Source: Arabidopsis thaliana (taxonomy: Eukaryota; Streptophyta; Magnoliopsida; Brassicales; Brassicaceae). Taken from it: a stretch of DNA of 64,000 nt. Position 1 is the stretch's first letter. Each line of letters begins with the position of its first letter. Shown in pieces: positions 45,486-57,218 of this stretch. Under the pieces are notes generated by a model. The model saw only the letters and a program-made list of their open reading frames with translations, was not told the DNA's origin and made no database searches. Where the stretch lies: contig NC_003074.8 in assembly GCF_000001735.4 (NCBI RefSeq), positions 14,763,261 to 14,827,260 of the forward strand, in the 5' to 3' direction. The position numbers and the translations under genes are program-made.

Positions 45486-46303
45486 TGTTGGGGTCGGATT
45501 TCACCCAGGTAACCGAGCCGACCATGATCAATGCCTCAGAGATCACGTCGAAGAACCATCCCGAGCTGGCCTCAAAACATCTCGGAGATCACGTCGAGGA
45601 ACCATCCCAAGGTGACCTTGAAAACGCCTCGGAGCATCACCGCAGAAGGTTTCCTCGACCCAGTCTCGAAATACCTCGGATGCCAACCCGGAAAATCATC
45701 CCGGGGGGGGTTTCAAGATACCTCGGGAACGCATCATTCGGCTATTGCGATCCGAGCCGCTCAACCATGATCTGAGGGTCAGCTCAACCCGGCTCGGAAG
45801 AAACTTCGGATCGGGTCAGAAAACCTTCACCCGAAGAAAGGACTTAATCAATACAAGATCGACATACCATTTCCGAAAAGCTCGAAAAAGATATTAGAGA
45901 ATCTCCGAGGATATTATCGAATATAGAAGCTCCCACAATCTTCGGAAGATAAAGACAATCTCCTTCGCCGACTCTAAGATAAACAGAAATCTTCCGAGAA
46001 TATCGTGAGAAGCGATCTGCCAAAGCCCTATATAAAGCACCTCTAAGGACAAACAAAAAGAGGATACGCACTAAAACGCTCTCAACTTCAGGCTATCAAA
46101 AACGCTCTGATTTTGAAGGCAAAACACTTATATTTCATATCTCTAAACACTTGTACGATCAAATCATCATTATCTCAATAATATAATCAAGAACACTGTC
46201 CGCGGTAACCAACAACTCTGTTGTTCTTTGAGAATCTCACAAAAGTCCGTTCTTTGAAGAAACCCTTAGTACAATTTCTATTGTGTGAATTTCGACTCTC
46301 ACA
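45486..46303 (+). repeat. Full-length LTR of the Tat-type element
   Basis: 818 bp, TGTTGGGGTCGG to CGACTCTCACA, flanked by GTATC on both sides as a solo LTR would be. Confidence 0.85.
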
Positions 46304-46442
46304 GTATCCCTGTTACATTTTCTGTCTGTTACTCGACCTGTCACTCGACCACACCCAATGCTAGGCAACGAGCTGTGTTGGTCGAGTGTATTACTGTTTC
46401 TTCTTGAATTTCTGTTTCCTACATGTTCACTTAGGAGTGTTA

Positions 46443-47034
46443 GAGCATCATTATTGGTGGGTTCTTAGTGTAGTTCTTAGGTCAATTGGATGTAAAAATT
46501 AATGATTAAATTGATTTATTTGCTAAGAATAGCTCTTATATAAGAGCAAAACTAAGGGTTAAGAGCTAGACAACTGTCTATTGTTGATTGGCTAAATAAT
46601 AAATATTAAAGGAGCAAAAAATCAATTCAAATTTCAATCTCATCAAATGAATTAGAAATGTCAAATAACTAAACCATTTTGTTCTTATTTTTTATATCAT
46701 CTATGTTAACCTATCAACCATTTCTTTTTTAAAAAGTTATATGCCCATAAGGCATTGAAAACAAGATTTTGGTTAGTCTTTATGAATGATAAGCCTTTCA
46801 ATTTGTTATATCATCTATGTTAAACTATTAAAATTTTTGTGTTTTGTAATGTCATGTATGTATATAAGTTATAATAATTATTAAGTTTTTTAAAATTAAA
46901 ATGTTTTTATTTTTAAATAAATTTTTTTCTTCTTAAGAACTTCAAGCTAAGATCCCACCATTGCATATTACTAAAATTTCAATCTCTTAACTAAACTCTT
47001 AACAACAAAATTTTCAAAATCAATAATGATGGTC
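46443..47034. mobile_element. Harbinger/Tourist-like MITE, 592 bp
   Basis: Inverted ends GAGCATCATTATTG and CAATAATGATGGTC (one mismatch), flanked by TTA at 46440-46442 and 47035-47037. The empty site is seen in the other LTR copy near 32250. AT-rich interior, no ORF. Confidence 0.85.
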
Positions 47035-47187
47035 TTAGAAACCCCAAAACCTGTTATTTCTTGGCTTGACTCTTTGAACTCTTATTGCATCTTGATTGCT
47101 AGCATCACACCCATATGGATTAACAACCTAAAATACTACAACGAAATGATTGGTGTTTTAGCATAATTGACTAAAAACCTATTATCA

Positions 47188-47192
47188 TATTC
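47188..47192. repeat. Target-site duplication of Athila element 1, right (TATTC)
   Basis: Matches 30591-30595. Confidence 0.9.
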
Positions 47193-47671
47193 TATCAATC
47201 GATTTGAGTCCATGAGCTTCAATACCTTCCCTCTTCCATTTCCCGTGAAGAGAGAAAAAATAAACACTTCAATTGAAAATTGAACAGATTTTAGAATCTC
47301 TTAGATTCTTCAGCGATTTACCTTTTCCCCAGAGAATTGCCATGAGAAGGAGAAGAAGATTAGCCATTATCGGATTCATGATTTCATCCGATCTTTGTTT
47401 AGAGGATTGGAATTGTCGTTCATGTAACTTTCTGTTTTTTTTTTTTTTTTGTCTCTTTAGACATTGTCACAAAACAAAGATCAACAATGAAATAATTTAT
47501 TTGCTTTATTTATCTCCGCTTTAAAGACATATATTATAAATAACATAGATGTTATGGTCTTTGTTTTGTGCCAAAAAAATGTATAACCTATCAAAACCAC
47601 TTAATCATAAATAGAATTACACCACCTTTGTGAATCTTACATTTTAGTAAATTCTTTACTTACATTAAATT
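47193..47671. other. Host flank of element 1, no gene seen
   Basis: AT-rich. The open frame 47273-47524 lacks any family signature. Confidence 0.5.
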
Positions 47672-48685
47672 GGAAAAAAACACCAAAAAACCCAAACTAT
47701 TTTTTATTTTGAAGTTTTATACCTAAGACTTTTTTGTTTGGATTAGAATACCTCACTTATATATTGTTGGTTTAAAAATATATCATCTATAAATTGTTGG
47801 TAGATTCGAATCAACAACTTAACAGCCGTAACGGACGTTACAAAATTGTTGGATGGCGTTAATTTATCTTTGCGTATTTGAATAAATATATATTACACTT
47901 TTATTACTTTAGTCTACTGGTAACAAGTCGATATTTGTACCACAACATACCTGGGTTCGAATCCTCAACTTTTTTTTTTTTTTTTTCCCTCTTCCTCCTT
48001 CTTGCCTCCTTCACAAAAACCCTAGGGAGCATCGCCGTCGACGCCGGTTTGAGCTTGAGATTCGAAGGACATAGCTTTTTATTTTTGTTATTGAAGGACA
48101 TAATTTCATCATCGTCTTTTCCAATGAACCTCTAATTCTTAAAAATGATTTTAAAGGAAACGTGAACCAGTGGTGGGATCTCTGGGAATTGATCCAATTT
48201 TAACTTGTTAATCTAGAGAGTAGTTTAATTAATGGGTGAATTAGGGAAGTCCCGCAGTCATGCGGACATCGATGACGAAATTTGCGTGAAAGAGTTATGA
48301 GGAAGAAAAAGGAGGACGAGAGACGGCGAGAGGACAGAAAGAGAAAAAGAAAAAAAAAGGAAAAACAGGAGGAACGTCCATGGTTCGAACCTGAGTTATG
48401 TGGGTTTCAAAACAGACATTTACCACTAGACTAAGGTAATTATGATATTTTGTAAATGTAAATGTGTAATATATATCTACTTAAATACGCAAACTTAAAT
48501 TTTATTTTCGTTAAATAATTCCGTAACGTCCGTTACGTCGCGGATTCGAATTTACCAACAATTTATAGATGATGTATTTTTAGACCAACAATATATAAGT
48601 GAGGTATTTTTATTCCAACCAAAAAGTATTGGGTATTAAACGTCCAAATAAAAAATAATTCAGTTTTTTTTCGGGGTTTTCCCCC
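47672..48685. mobile_element. Long-TIR element with tRNA-like boxes in both arms
   Basis: Arms of about 300 bp, 47672-47964 and 48382-48685, are inverted repeats at roughly 75% by eye (shared blocks include CCTCACTTATATATTGTTGG and AACGGACGTTAC). Ends are G-rich then A-rich, as in some MULEs. Flanks ATTAAATT and ATTAAAATT could be a worn 8-9-bp duplication. Each arm ends inward in a tRNA-like unit: box A TAGTCTACTGG (47910-47920) and box B GGTTCGAATCC (47954-47964) on +, and box A TAGTCTAGTGG (48423-48433) and box B GGTTCGAACC (48382-48391) on -. No ORF of note. Confidence 0.65.
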
Positions 48686-49250
48686 ATTAAAATTACATAC
48701 ACATTACTAATATTTAAACACATTAAAATGCATTCCTCTTATTATAAATACCAACCAAACAATAAAAAATTCCAATAATTATTTATAAGAGTTTAATAGA
48801 AAAAATATATTTTATAATTTTACAATATCAAATATAATCAAATATTTAGTAAAAAAATATATAACCCCATTGTCCACGGTAAACCGCGGGTTAAATCCTA
48901 CTATATAGTTAAATTGTATAGCAAAATAGAATGTGATGATTAGAATTTTGATTTTTAGAAAATTACTAAACAAAATACAGAAAAAATGTGCTGACTACTA
49001 TTTTAAATTTAAATATCATCAAAAAGTTATAGTTAAAGTTATTAAGTGTATAGCAAAATGAAAATTGTAAGATTAAAATTCAATTTAAAAAAATTTACTA
49101 AATTATATATTTAAGAAATAGAGATTATCATTTACTATTTAGAATTTAAATATCATTGATAAAATTTATAATTGTTTTTTTAAACCCGCATATCTAGGCG
49201 GGCCTAACATAGTATATATATATACCACAACTAAAACATATTATTAAAGT
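48686..49250. other. AT-rich DNA with Helitron-type ends
   Basis: Two Helitron-like 3' ends: CACGGTAAACCGCGGGTTAA near 48880-48899, and a hairpin CCCGC-GGCGGG at about 49185-49203. No full element can be drawn. Confidence 0.4.
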
Positions 49251-49632
49251 TTGTTTTGTGTTGTTAAAAAAAAGAGTATTAAACTTTTTCTTTTTCGTAA
49301 AGAGTTTAATAAAATTCTTTACAAAATTGTATTGCTTGAAGAAGTAGCTAGTGTTTGTTATTTTTATAACGAGGTAGCAAATGGACAAAGCGTGAAATCG
49401 ACAAATGACAAGGTTAGGATGAAGAGAGAAAATACGATGAAGAAGACAAATTCTGTACAACATAAAACAGCGGAATTATTTGAGGTGAAAAGTTAGTTGG
49501 AGGGTTAAAGTATGCATCTTTACTGATGGAGCCGATGAATATTTTTCTTGTTTCAGACAGAAAGCAACCAAGTTATAGGAGATGAATTGGAAACTAAGCA
49601 GAAAGAGTTGAAAGAACTTAAGAAGCGTTAAA
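49251..49632 (+). pseudogene. Two-exon gene remnant, unknown
   Basis: An open frame to 49485 (ending TAELFE) followed by a plausible GT-AG intron at 49486-49556 (ends TTTCAG), then exon 49557-49632 reading TESNQVIGDELETKQKELK to a TAA. The join is in frame. Charged, helical C-terminus; no family recognised. It could be the tail of a host gene cut by later insertions. Confidence 0.35.
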
Positions 49633-49638
49633 GACAAT

Positions 49639-49823
49639 GTAGGTAAAATAAGAGAAAGAGGACTATTTGAGTATGGTTTAGTATTATTATTTCTGGTATT
49701 GTAAACCGGTACGGTATAAATAATTCAAGTATGCAATCCAGATTCATTAATGAGAATAACGATCTTCGTAACAAACTTTTCTTCTTCGTTCTCTCCTTCC
49801 ATGGAGATTCTAGTTCTCTAACA
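49639..49823 (+). repeat. Copia-like or TRIM-like 185-bp LTR
   Basis: TGTAGGTAAAATAAG to TCTCTAACA, with a TATAAATA box near 49713. It is directly followed by TGGTATTAGAGC at 49824-49835, the initiator tRNA-Met primer-binding site of copia and TRIM elements (one base from TGGTATCAGAGC). Confidence 0.7.
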
Positions 49824-50020
49824 TGGTATTAGAGCGATGAATCCTTAAAATTCATCCGATTCTAGACCTAAATCTCTATTTTATTTCTCTTTCGATCAAT
49901 TTCTACGGTTGTTTCCACCGTAAAATTGTTGTATCAATCAAAATCTTTCTCAGTTTCTTTATCCTCAACGTATTTTCGTTTTTCCGATGGTGGTTACTCA
50001 CAGAATTAATCGTCGCATGA
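49824..50020 (+). pseudogene. Copia-like leader and gag start, split by Athila element 2
   Basis: Primer-binding site, leader, then ATG 49988 (VVTHRINRR). Athila element 2 enters after CGTCGCATGA. The frame resumes after 63947 (MVRVPTSARIV), so this reading frame was broken by the insertion. Too short to name the element. Confidence 0.55.
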
Positions 50021-51712
50021 TGATAAGTGTGTATTTTACATGTTTTGAGCATCCATTTGTCATCATTTTAGCATCATATCATCACTGTTTTATACCATTT
50101 CTCATCATTTGTCATCACTTTATAGATTTGCATGCATGTTGCATATTTGCGTTGATTTCAGGTGATTTAGAGCTGTTGACGAGCTATCTGGAAGAAGCGG
50201 GCCGGATCATGTCAAACCACTCGACCCCGAGGTCGAGTAGAAGCTTCAAGATCTCAACAGATCACTCGACCCCCTGGTCGAATAGAGGACATCACTACTT
50301 CACCACATCACTCGACCCCGAGGCCGAGTGTCTTCACCTTCATTGCTAGAACACTACTCGACCTCTTCACTCTACCTGGAAGTCGAGTATCACCATCACC
50401 ACCACTCGACTGCATACTCGATGACAAACTTCAGAGCCTTCTTCATTCCGCACTCAACCAGACACTCGAGCACAAGGAAGAAAAGAAGACTCCAGCTATT
50501 CACTCGACCACCCACTCGACCACATGGGTCGAGTACAGTTCTTAATCCGTCCTAATACTGCGTCGTTTTAAGTATTAGGGTTTCGGAACATTTGGCTATA
50601 AGTATCATGTACTTCACATTTTCGCAGACAAGTTTTTATCTAGTTTTATTCCGCAGACCTTGTGTTCTAGACCTTTTGTAATCTGGATTTCTCTTTATCT
50701 ATTCAGTATTCAGTATTCATCTTTTGTTCTTGATTTCGTTTACTGTTGTTCATTCTGTTATCATCCTGCTGTTACACTGTTGTTATCATGTTTTCAACTT
50801 GTTCAACGTTTACGCTTACTGTTATGATGTCTGAGTAGTGAATAGGTTTCTGAGGATGGGTTAAAGTAGTGTAGAATTCTCAGTATGCTAGGTGATTGAG
50901 TATTGGTTGATAGATCCCTTCTGAATTAGTTGTTCTTAATGCCTATTGCTTTCTGATCAACTGGAATTTGAGTGCAGACATTTCCGCGCCCAAAAGGTGT
51001 GCGATGAAATGTCTGAACCACTAATTCCAGAGATTCGTGATCCTGTACCAAGGTATTGGTTGCAGGGAGCGTTTTGGCTTTAACTTGTTGATTCGTAATG
51101 CCTGTTAGGTTAGCTCTCGTCAATGGTGATTGAGTCTGGGACTAGGTTAACTTGAGAGTCTCTTTTGCGGTGGCACTTAGATTTGGTTAATGAACTTGTT
51201 GTCTAGGGTTAATTTATTGAGCATGTCAATCACCTGTAAACTGAGGAAACGAAACTACTCAATTACCCCATCCTTGGGAATTCTTTATCTGATTGAATTC
51301 TTTGTTTACTCTACTGTTGTTTACTGCATCCTGTTATCTGTCGCTTAATTTCTGCAATTCTTTCTATTTACTCAACCTCGTACTCGACCACCCAGTTGTC
51401 TCGCAACAGACTGTGCAGTCGAGTATCTGTGTTTTATTTTCTGTCTGTTACTCGACTTGTCACTCGACCTCACCCAGTGCTCTGCAAAGAGCTGTGTTGG
51501 TCGAGTGTTTCACTGTTTCTGTTTGATTTTCTGTTTTCTACATGTTCACTTAGGACTGCTAGAACAGACCAAAACCTGTTATTGCTTGGCTTGACTTAGT
51601 GACTTCTGATCACATCTTGATTGTTAGCATCACACCCATTTGGATTGACAACCTAAAATACTACAACGATATGATTGGTGTTTTAGGATAATTGACTAAA
51701 AACCTATTATCA
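50021..51712 (+). repeat. 5' LTR of Athila element 2
   Basis: 1,692 bp, TGATAAGTGTG to ACCTATTATCA. ACTCGACC/GGTCGAGT array at 50219-50530. Confidence 0.92.
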
Positions 51713-51731
51713 ATTTGGCGCCGTTGCCAAT
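51713..51731 (+). other. Primer-binding site of element 2
   Basis: TTTGGCGCCGTTGCCAATTG directly follows the LTR; the core TGGCGCCGTTGCC fits the 3' end of tRNA-Asp, as known for Athila. Confidence 0.8.
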
Positions 51732-51977
51732 TGGGTGTTTGTTTGTTACATTTGAGATTTTAGACTTGCTTAGATCAAGTTCTTTTTCAATTTTCTTTTC
51801 GGTTACTAACAGTGTGTTTTTCTTGTTGTCTTCTTGATCCAGGTACACCTCTGCTGTATGCGAACTCGATCAACAGACAATTAGAACCTCCTTTTCAACG
51901 ACAACATCGACCGCATAGCTCGCGAACTCAGAGAAAGGAGAAACACAGTCAACCCTGTACCTCAACAACCACTCGAT

Positions 51978-53506
51978 ATGGCTTACGAACAGAATCAACA
52001 AAATGGCCCTACCAACATTGGTGCTGGAGATGCACCACGTGATCACTGTCAGAGGAAAGAAATTGCACCTCCTGCTATCCAGAACAACAACTTCGAGATT
52101 AAGAGTGGTCTCATCTCGATGATTCCGGGGAACAAATTCCATGGTCTGCCAATGGAGGATCCACTCGACCACCTTGATGAATTCGATAGGCTCTGCAAAC
52201 CTAACAAAGATCAATGGTGTCAGTGAAGACGTATTCAAGCTCCGTTTGTTCCCATTCTCCTTGGGCGACAAAACACACATCTGGGAGAAGAATTTGCCCC
52301 ATGACTCAATCACCACCTGGGATGATTGCAAGAAGGCTTTTCTATCAAAGTTCTTCTCCAATGCCAGAACTGCAAGACTCAGAAATGAGATTTCTGGTTT
52401 CTCACAGAAATCTGGTGAAAGCTTCTGTGAAGCATGGGAGCGTTTCAAGGGTTACACCAACCAATGCCCTCATCATGACTTTACTAAAGCCTCTCTCCTC
52501 AGCACTCTTTACAGAGGAGTCCTACCACGCATCAGAATGCTTCTAGATACCGCCAGCAAAGGGAATTTCCAGAACAAGGATGTTGAAGAAGGCTGGGAAT
52601 TGGTTGAGAATCTTGCTCAATCAGATGGCAATTACAACGAGGACTGTGATAGGACCGTCAGAGGAACAGCTGACTCTGATGACAAGCACAGGAAGGAGAT
52701 CAAAGCGCTGAATGACAAGCTGGACAGGATTCTTCTTAGCCAGCAGAAGCATGTGAACTTTCTTGTTGATGACGAGCAGTTTCATGTCCAAGATGGGGAG
52801 GGTAACCAGTTGGAAGAAGTCAGCTACATCAACAACAACCAGGGTGGCTACAAAGGATACAAAAACTTTAAAACCAACAACCCCAACCTCTCCTACCGCA
52901 GCACCAACGTTGCTAATCCTCAGGATTAAGTGTATCCTCCACAACAACAACAAGGTCAGAACAAACCTTTTTTTTCCCTACAACCAAGGTTTCGTTCCTA
53001 AGCAACAATTTCAGGGGAAATACCAGCCGCCACCACCACCTGGGTTTGCACATCAGCAAAACCAAGGTCATGCTGCTCCTGAGGCTGATATGAAACAAAT
53101 GCTACAACAGCTGCTTCACGGGCAAGCCTCTGGCTCCATGGAGATGCCAAAGAAGATATCTGAGTTACATAACAAGCTGGATTGTAGCTACAATGATCTC
53201 AATGTCAAGATGGAAACACTGAATACCAAAGTCCGATACTTAGAAGGAGATTCTGCATCTTCTTCAGCTCCAAAGCAGACAAGCCAACTACCAGGCAAAG
53301 CAGTTCAGAATCCAAAAGAATATGCTCATGCTATCACACTGCATAGTGGAAAAGCACTTCCAACTAGGGAGGACCCAAAGACGGTCACTGAGGACAGTGA
53401 AGATCAAGATGGGGAGGATTTAAGTATCGAGAAAGATCAAGCTGACAAACCACTCGATCAACCACTCGACCCGTCACTCGAGCAACCACTTGACCTGTCA
53501 CTCTAG
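51978..53506 (+). pseudogene. Athila gag (element 2), three to four lesions
   Basis: ATG at 51978. The retrotransposon gag domain spans about 52080-52640 ([42 protein letters not shown]). Lesions: one extra A near 52197 (compare element 1), TAA at 52927-52929 where element 1 has CAA, a one-base expansion in a T run near 52968, and TAG at 53504-53506. The linker before the protease contains a PLDQPLDPSLEQPLDL repeat encoded by ACTCGA-type words. Confidence 0.88.
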
Positions 53507-54466
53507 CAACCACTCGATCTGCCACTCGACAACGTTACTCGACCAACAACTCGACCTATCTTCCCAGCAGCATCACCAACTGCTCCAAAACCAGTTGCTG
53601 TCAAAAACAAAGAAAAGGTCTTTGTCCCTCCTCCCCACAAACCACATCTTTCATTTCCTGGCCGTCACAAAAAAGCGTTGGCAGATAAATATAGAGCTAT
53701 GTTTGCCAAGAATATTAAAGAGGTTGAGTTGCGGATACCTCTTGTTGATGCTCTAGCGCAAATCCCAGACTCTCACAAGTTTCTGAAAGACTTGATCGTG
53801 GAGAGAATTCAAGAAGTGCAAGGGATGGTGGTATTGAGTCATGAATGCAGTGCTATCATACAGAAGAAGATCAATCCTAAGAAGCTTAGTGATCCTGGTT
53901 CATTCACTCTACCATGCTCTTTAGGTCCATTGGCTTTCAATAGATGCCTATGCGATTTAGGAGCATCAGTCAGTCTCATGCCGCTCTCTGTCGCCAAAAG
54001 ATTGGGGTTCACTCAATACAAGTCCTGCAATATATCCCTCATCCTAGCTGACAGATCAGTAAGGATCCCTCATGGTGTGCTCGAAAACCTCCCAATCAGG
54101 ATCGGTGCTGTGGAGATACCAACTTACTTTGTAGGCCCAGAGATGGATGAAGAGACCAAGGACCCTTTGATTCAAGGGAGACCTTTCTTAGCCACTGCAG
54201 GAGCTATGATTGGTGTCAAGAAAGGGAAGATTGATCTAAACCTTGGCAAAGACTTTAGGATGACCTTTGATGTCAAAGACGCGATGAAGAAGCCTACCAT
54301 AGAAAGGCAACTCTTTTGGATCGAAGAAATGGATCAGTTAGCCGATGAATTACTGGAAGAGCTGGCAGAAGAAGATCATCTTAACAGTTCTTTAACCAAA
54401 AGTGGTGAAGATGGGTTTCTGCATTTGGAAACATTGGGGAATCCAGAAGCTGTTAGACTCCCATAA
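53507..54466 (+). pseudogene. Athila protease region (element 2)
   Basis: Same frame as the end of gag. Open from 53507 to TAA 54464-54466. The aspartic protease active site DLGASVSLM is at about 53957-53983, with flap-like and LIQGRPFLATAGAM motifs after it. Upstream FPGRHKKALADKYRAMF is the usual pre-protease segment. The protease domain itself looks intact, but it is separated from gag by TAG 53504 and from RT by frameshifts and stops. Confidence 0.88.
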
Positions 54467-54497
54467 AGCGATGGAAGAACCAGACCCCTTTTAGGAA

Positions 54498-57218
54498 TTG
54501 AATGGACCAGCAACGGAGGTAATGGTAATGAGCGAAGAAGGGTCAACTCGAGTTCAACCTGCACTCTCGAGGACGTACTCGACCAGCCACTCGACCTTGT
54601 CTGCCAACGAATCTGGGGAGCCGATCATTCCAACTTCAGATGACTGGTCTGAACTTAAAGCACCGAAGGTTGATCTCAAACCACTTCCTAAAGGTCTAAG
54701 GTACGCATTCTTTGGTCCAAACTATACTTACCCTGTGATCATTAATGCTGAGTTAAATAGTGATGAAGTGAACCTGCTATTATTTGAGCTTAGAAAGTAT
54801 AGGAGAGCGATTGGTTATTCATTATCCGACATTAAGGGAATTTCACCTACTTTATGCAACCATAGGATCCATCTTGAAAACGAATCCTATTCTAGCATTG
54901 AACCATAGAGGAGGTTAAATCCCAATTTGAAAGAAATAGTGAAAAAAGAAATTTTGAAACTGCTTGATACTGGTGTTATCTACTCTATCTCTGATAGTAC
55001 TTGGGTTTCTCCAGTGCATTCCGTCCCTAAAAAGGGTGGAATGACTGTTGTTAAAAATGAAAAGGATGAACTGATCCCTACTAGAACTATAACTGGTCAT
55101 AGAATGTGCATTGATTATAGGAAGTTGAATGCTGCATCTAGGAAAGATCATTTTCCTTTACCATTCATTGACCAAATGCTCGAACGTTTAGCTAATCATC
55201 CATACTATTGCTTTCTTGATGGATACAGTGGTTTCTTTCAAATACCAATTCACCCTAATGATCAAGAAAAAAACACTTTCACATGTCCTTATGGAACTTT
55301 TGCTTATAAGAGAATGCCATTTGGTTTATGCAATGCTCCTGCAACATTTCAGAGGTGTATGACCTCTATATTTTCAGACTTAATCGAGGAGATGGTGGAG
55401 GTTTTCATGGACGATTTTTCGGTCTATGGCCCCTCTTTCTCCTCATGTTTGTTGAATCTTGGCAGGGTATTGACCAGGTGCGAAGAGACGAATCTTGTTC
55501 TCAATTGGGAAAAGTGTCATTTCATGGTGAAGGAAGGCATAGTGCTGGGTCACAAGATATCAGAGAAGGGTATAGAGATTGACAAAGGAAAAGTTGAAGT
55601 GATGATGCAGTTGCAGCCACCAAAAACGGTGAAGGACATCAGAAGTTTCCTTGGTCATGCTGGGTTCTACAGAAGATTTATTAGAGACTTCTCCAAGATA
55701 GCCAGGCCGTTAACCAGACTATTGTGCAAGGAAACCGAATTTGAATTCGATGAGGACTGCCTCAAGTCCTTTCAAACCATCAAGGATGCTTTGGTATCTG
55801 CTCCGGTTGTTCGAGCGCCTAATTGGGACTATCCATTTGAGATCATGTGTGATGCATCAGATTACGCAGTAGGAGCTGTTTTAGGCCAGAAAATAGACAA
55901 GAAGCTTCATGTCATATATTACGCCAGCCGAACGTTGGATGACGCTCAGGGAAGATATGCAACAACTGAGAAGGAGCTTCTAGCTGTTGTATTCGCATTT
56001 GAGAAGTTCAGAAGCTATTTGGTTGGATCAAAGGTAAATGTCTATACAGACCATGCAGCTTTGAGGCATTTGTATGCCAAGAAGGATACTAAACCAAGAC
56101 TATTGAGATGGATACTTTTATTGCAAGAGTTTGACATGGAGATAGTAGATAAGAAAGGCATTGAAAATGGTGCAGCTGACCATCTGTCAAGGATGAGAAT
56201 TGAAGAACCCCTTCCGATAGACGATTCAATGCCAGAAGAGCAGCTCATGGTTGTAGAGTTCTTCGGAAGGAGCTACAGTGGGAAAGAGTCCCACCAACTG
56301 AATGCTTTTGAAGGAGAATCTCCATGGTATGTTGATCACGTCAATTACTTGGCATGCGGAGTAGAACCTCCCAACCTGACAAGTTATGAAAGGAAGAAGT
56401 TTTTCAGAGACATACACCATTACTACTGGGATGAGCCTTATCTTTACACTCTCTGTAAAGGTAAGATTTACAGGAGATGTGTCTCAGAAGATGAAGTGGA
56501 AGGTATCCTATTGCATTGCCATGGCTTAGCATATGGTGGTCACTTCGCGACGTTCAAGACAGTGTCCAAGATTCTTCAAGCAGGCTTTTGGTGGCCAACA
56601 ATGTTTAAGGACGCTCAGAAGTTTGTTTCAAAGTGTGATTCATGCCAGAGAAAAGGTAACATCAGCAGAAGAAATGAGATGCCTCAGAATCCAATCTTGG
56701 AAGTTGAGATCTTTGATGTATGGGGGATTGATTTTATGGGTCCATTCCCATCTTCATACGGTAATAAATATATACTGGTCGTCGTAGACTACGTATCAAA
56801 GTGGGTCGAAGCTATTGCTAGTCCTACCAACGATGCAAAAGTTGTGCTGAAGTTGTTCAAGACCATAATCTTCCCAAGATTTGGAGTTCCCAGGGTAGTA
56901 ATCAATGATGGCGGGAACCATTTCATCAACAAGGTTTTTGAGAACCTCTTGAAGAAGCATGGAGTAAAGCACAAGGTCGCCACTCCCTATCATCCACAGA
57001 CAAGCGGGCAGGTTGAGATCTCCAATAGGGAGATAAAAACAATTATGGAAAAGACTGTTGGGATTACAAGGAAAGACTGGTCTGCAATGCTAGATGATGC
57101 ATTATGGGCTTACAGGACAGCCTTCAAGACCCCCATTGGTACAACTCCTTTCAATCTTCTCTATGGAAATCATGTCATCTACCTGTTGAGCTCGAGTACA
57201 AAGCAATATGGGCGGTAA
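54498..57218 (+). pseudogene. Athila RT, RNase H and integrase (element 2)
   Basis: Pre-RT linker 54498-54908 ends in TAG. In the same frame, 54927-57218 is open for 763 codons. [13 protein letters not shown] and the catalytic FMDD (residues 160-163 of that frame). RNase H: Asp309 (CDASDY), Glu350 (TTEKELLAV), Asp375 (YTDH), Asp418. Integrase: His532 and His539 with Cys570 and Cys573 of the zinc finger; catalytic Asp602 (GIDFMG), Asp661 (INDGG) and Glu697 (GQVEISN), with exactly 35 residues between the last two. Asn replaces the more usual Ser before DGG. The frame shifts near 57165-57180. Confidence 0.93.

Larger units (their letters stand above)
41690..46303 (+). mobile_element. Rearranged Tat-type gypsy element nested in the 3' LTR of element 1
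   Basis: Flanked by GTATC at 41685-41689 and 46304-46308. Contents: an LTR (41690 to about 42160) lacking about 340 internal bp; the last part of integrase fused directly to the LTR end; a 3' UTR; an antisense ORF; a piece of the host Athila LTR (45250-45485) that repeats 41463-41689; and a full 818-bp LTR (45486-46303). Both LTRs begin TGTTGGGGTCGG and are preceded by GTATC. gag, protease and RT are missing. Confidence 0.85.
30596..47187 (+). mobile_element. Athila-type Ty3/gypsy element 1, defective, with nested insertions
   Basis: Complete LTR-to-LTR unit bounded by TATTC duplications. Order: 5' LTR (30596-32405), decayed primer-binding site, gag remnant, protease remnant, a spacer with ACTCGACC copies, ATHILA ORF remnant, a 3' untranslated part with two polypurine tracts, and a 3' LTR (40181-47187) split by a Tat-type element and a MITE. 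RT, RNase H and integrase are absent. The LTRs differ at many positions (about 9% over the first 270 bp by eye), so it is older than element 2. It depended on another element for transposition if the pol loss preceded insertion. Confidence 0.9.
40181..47187 (+). repeat. 3' LTR of Athila element 1, in three pieces
   Basis: Pieces 40181-41689, 46304-46442 and 47038-47187 together restore an LTR of about 1.8 kb. It starts TGGTAAGTGTG (mutated from TGATAAG) and ends ACCTATTATCA, followed by TATTC. It is interrupted by a Tat-type element (41690-46303) and a MITE (46443-47034). The ACTCGACC array is at about 40380-40825. Confidence 0.85.

Noticed and set aside
47910..47964. Functional tRNA gene
   Set aside because: Box A and box B are present, but no acceptor stem or cloverleaf can be drawn; a tRNA-like promoter only.
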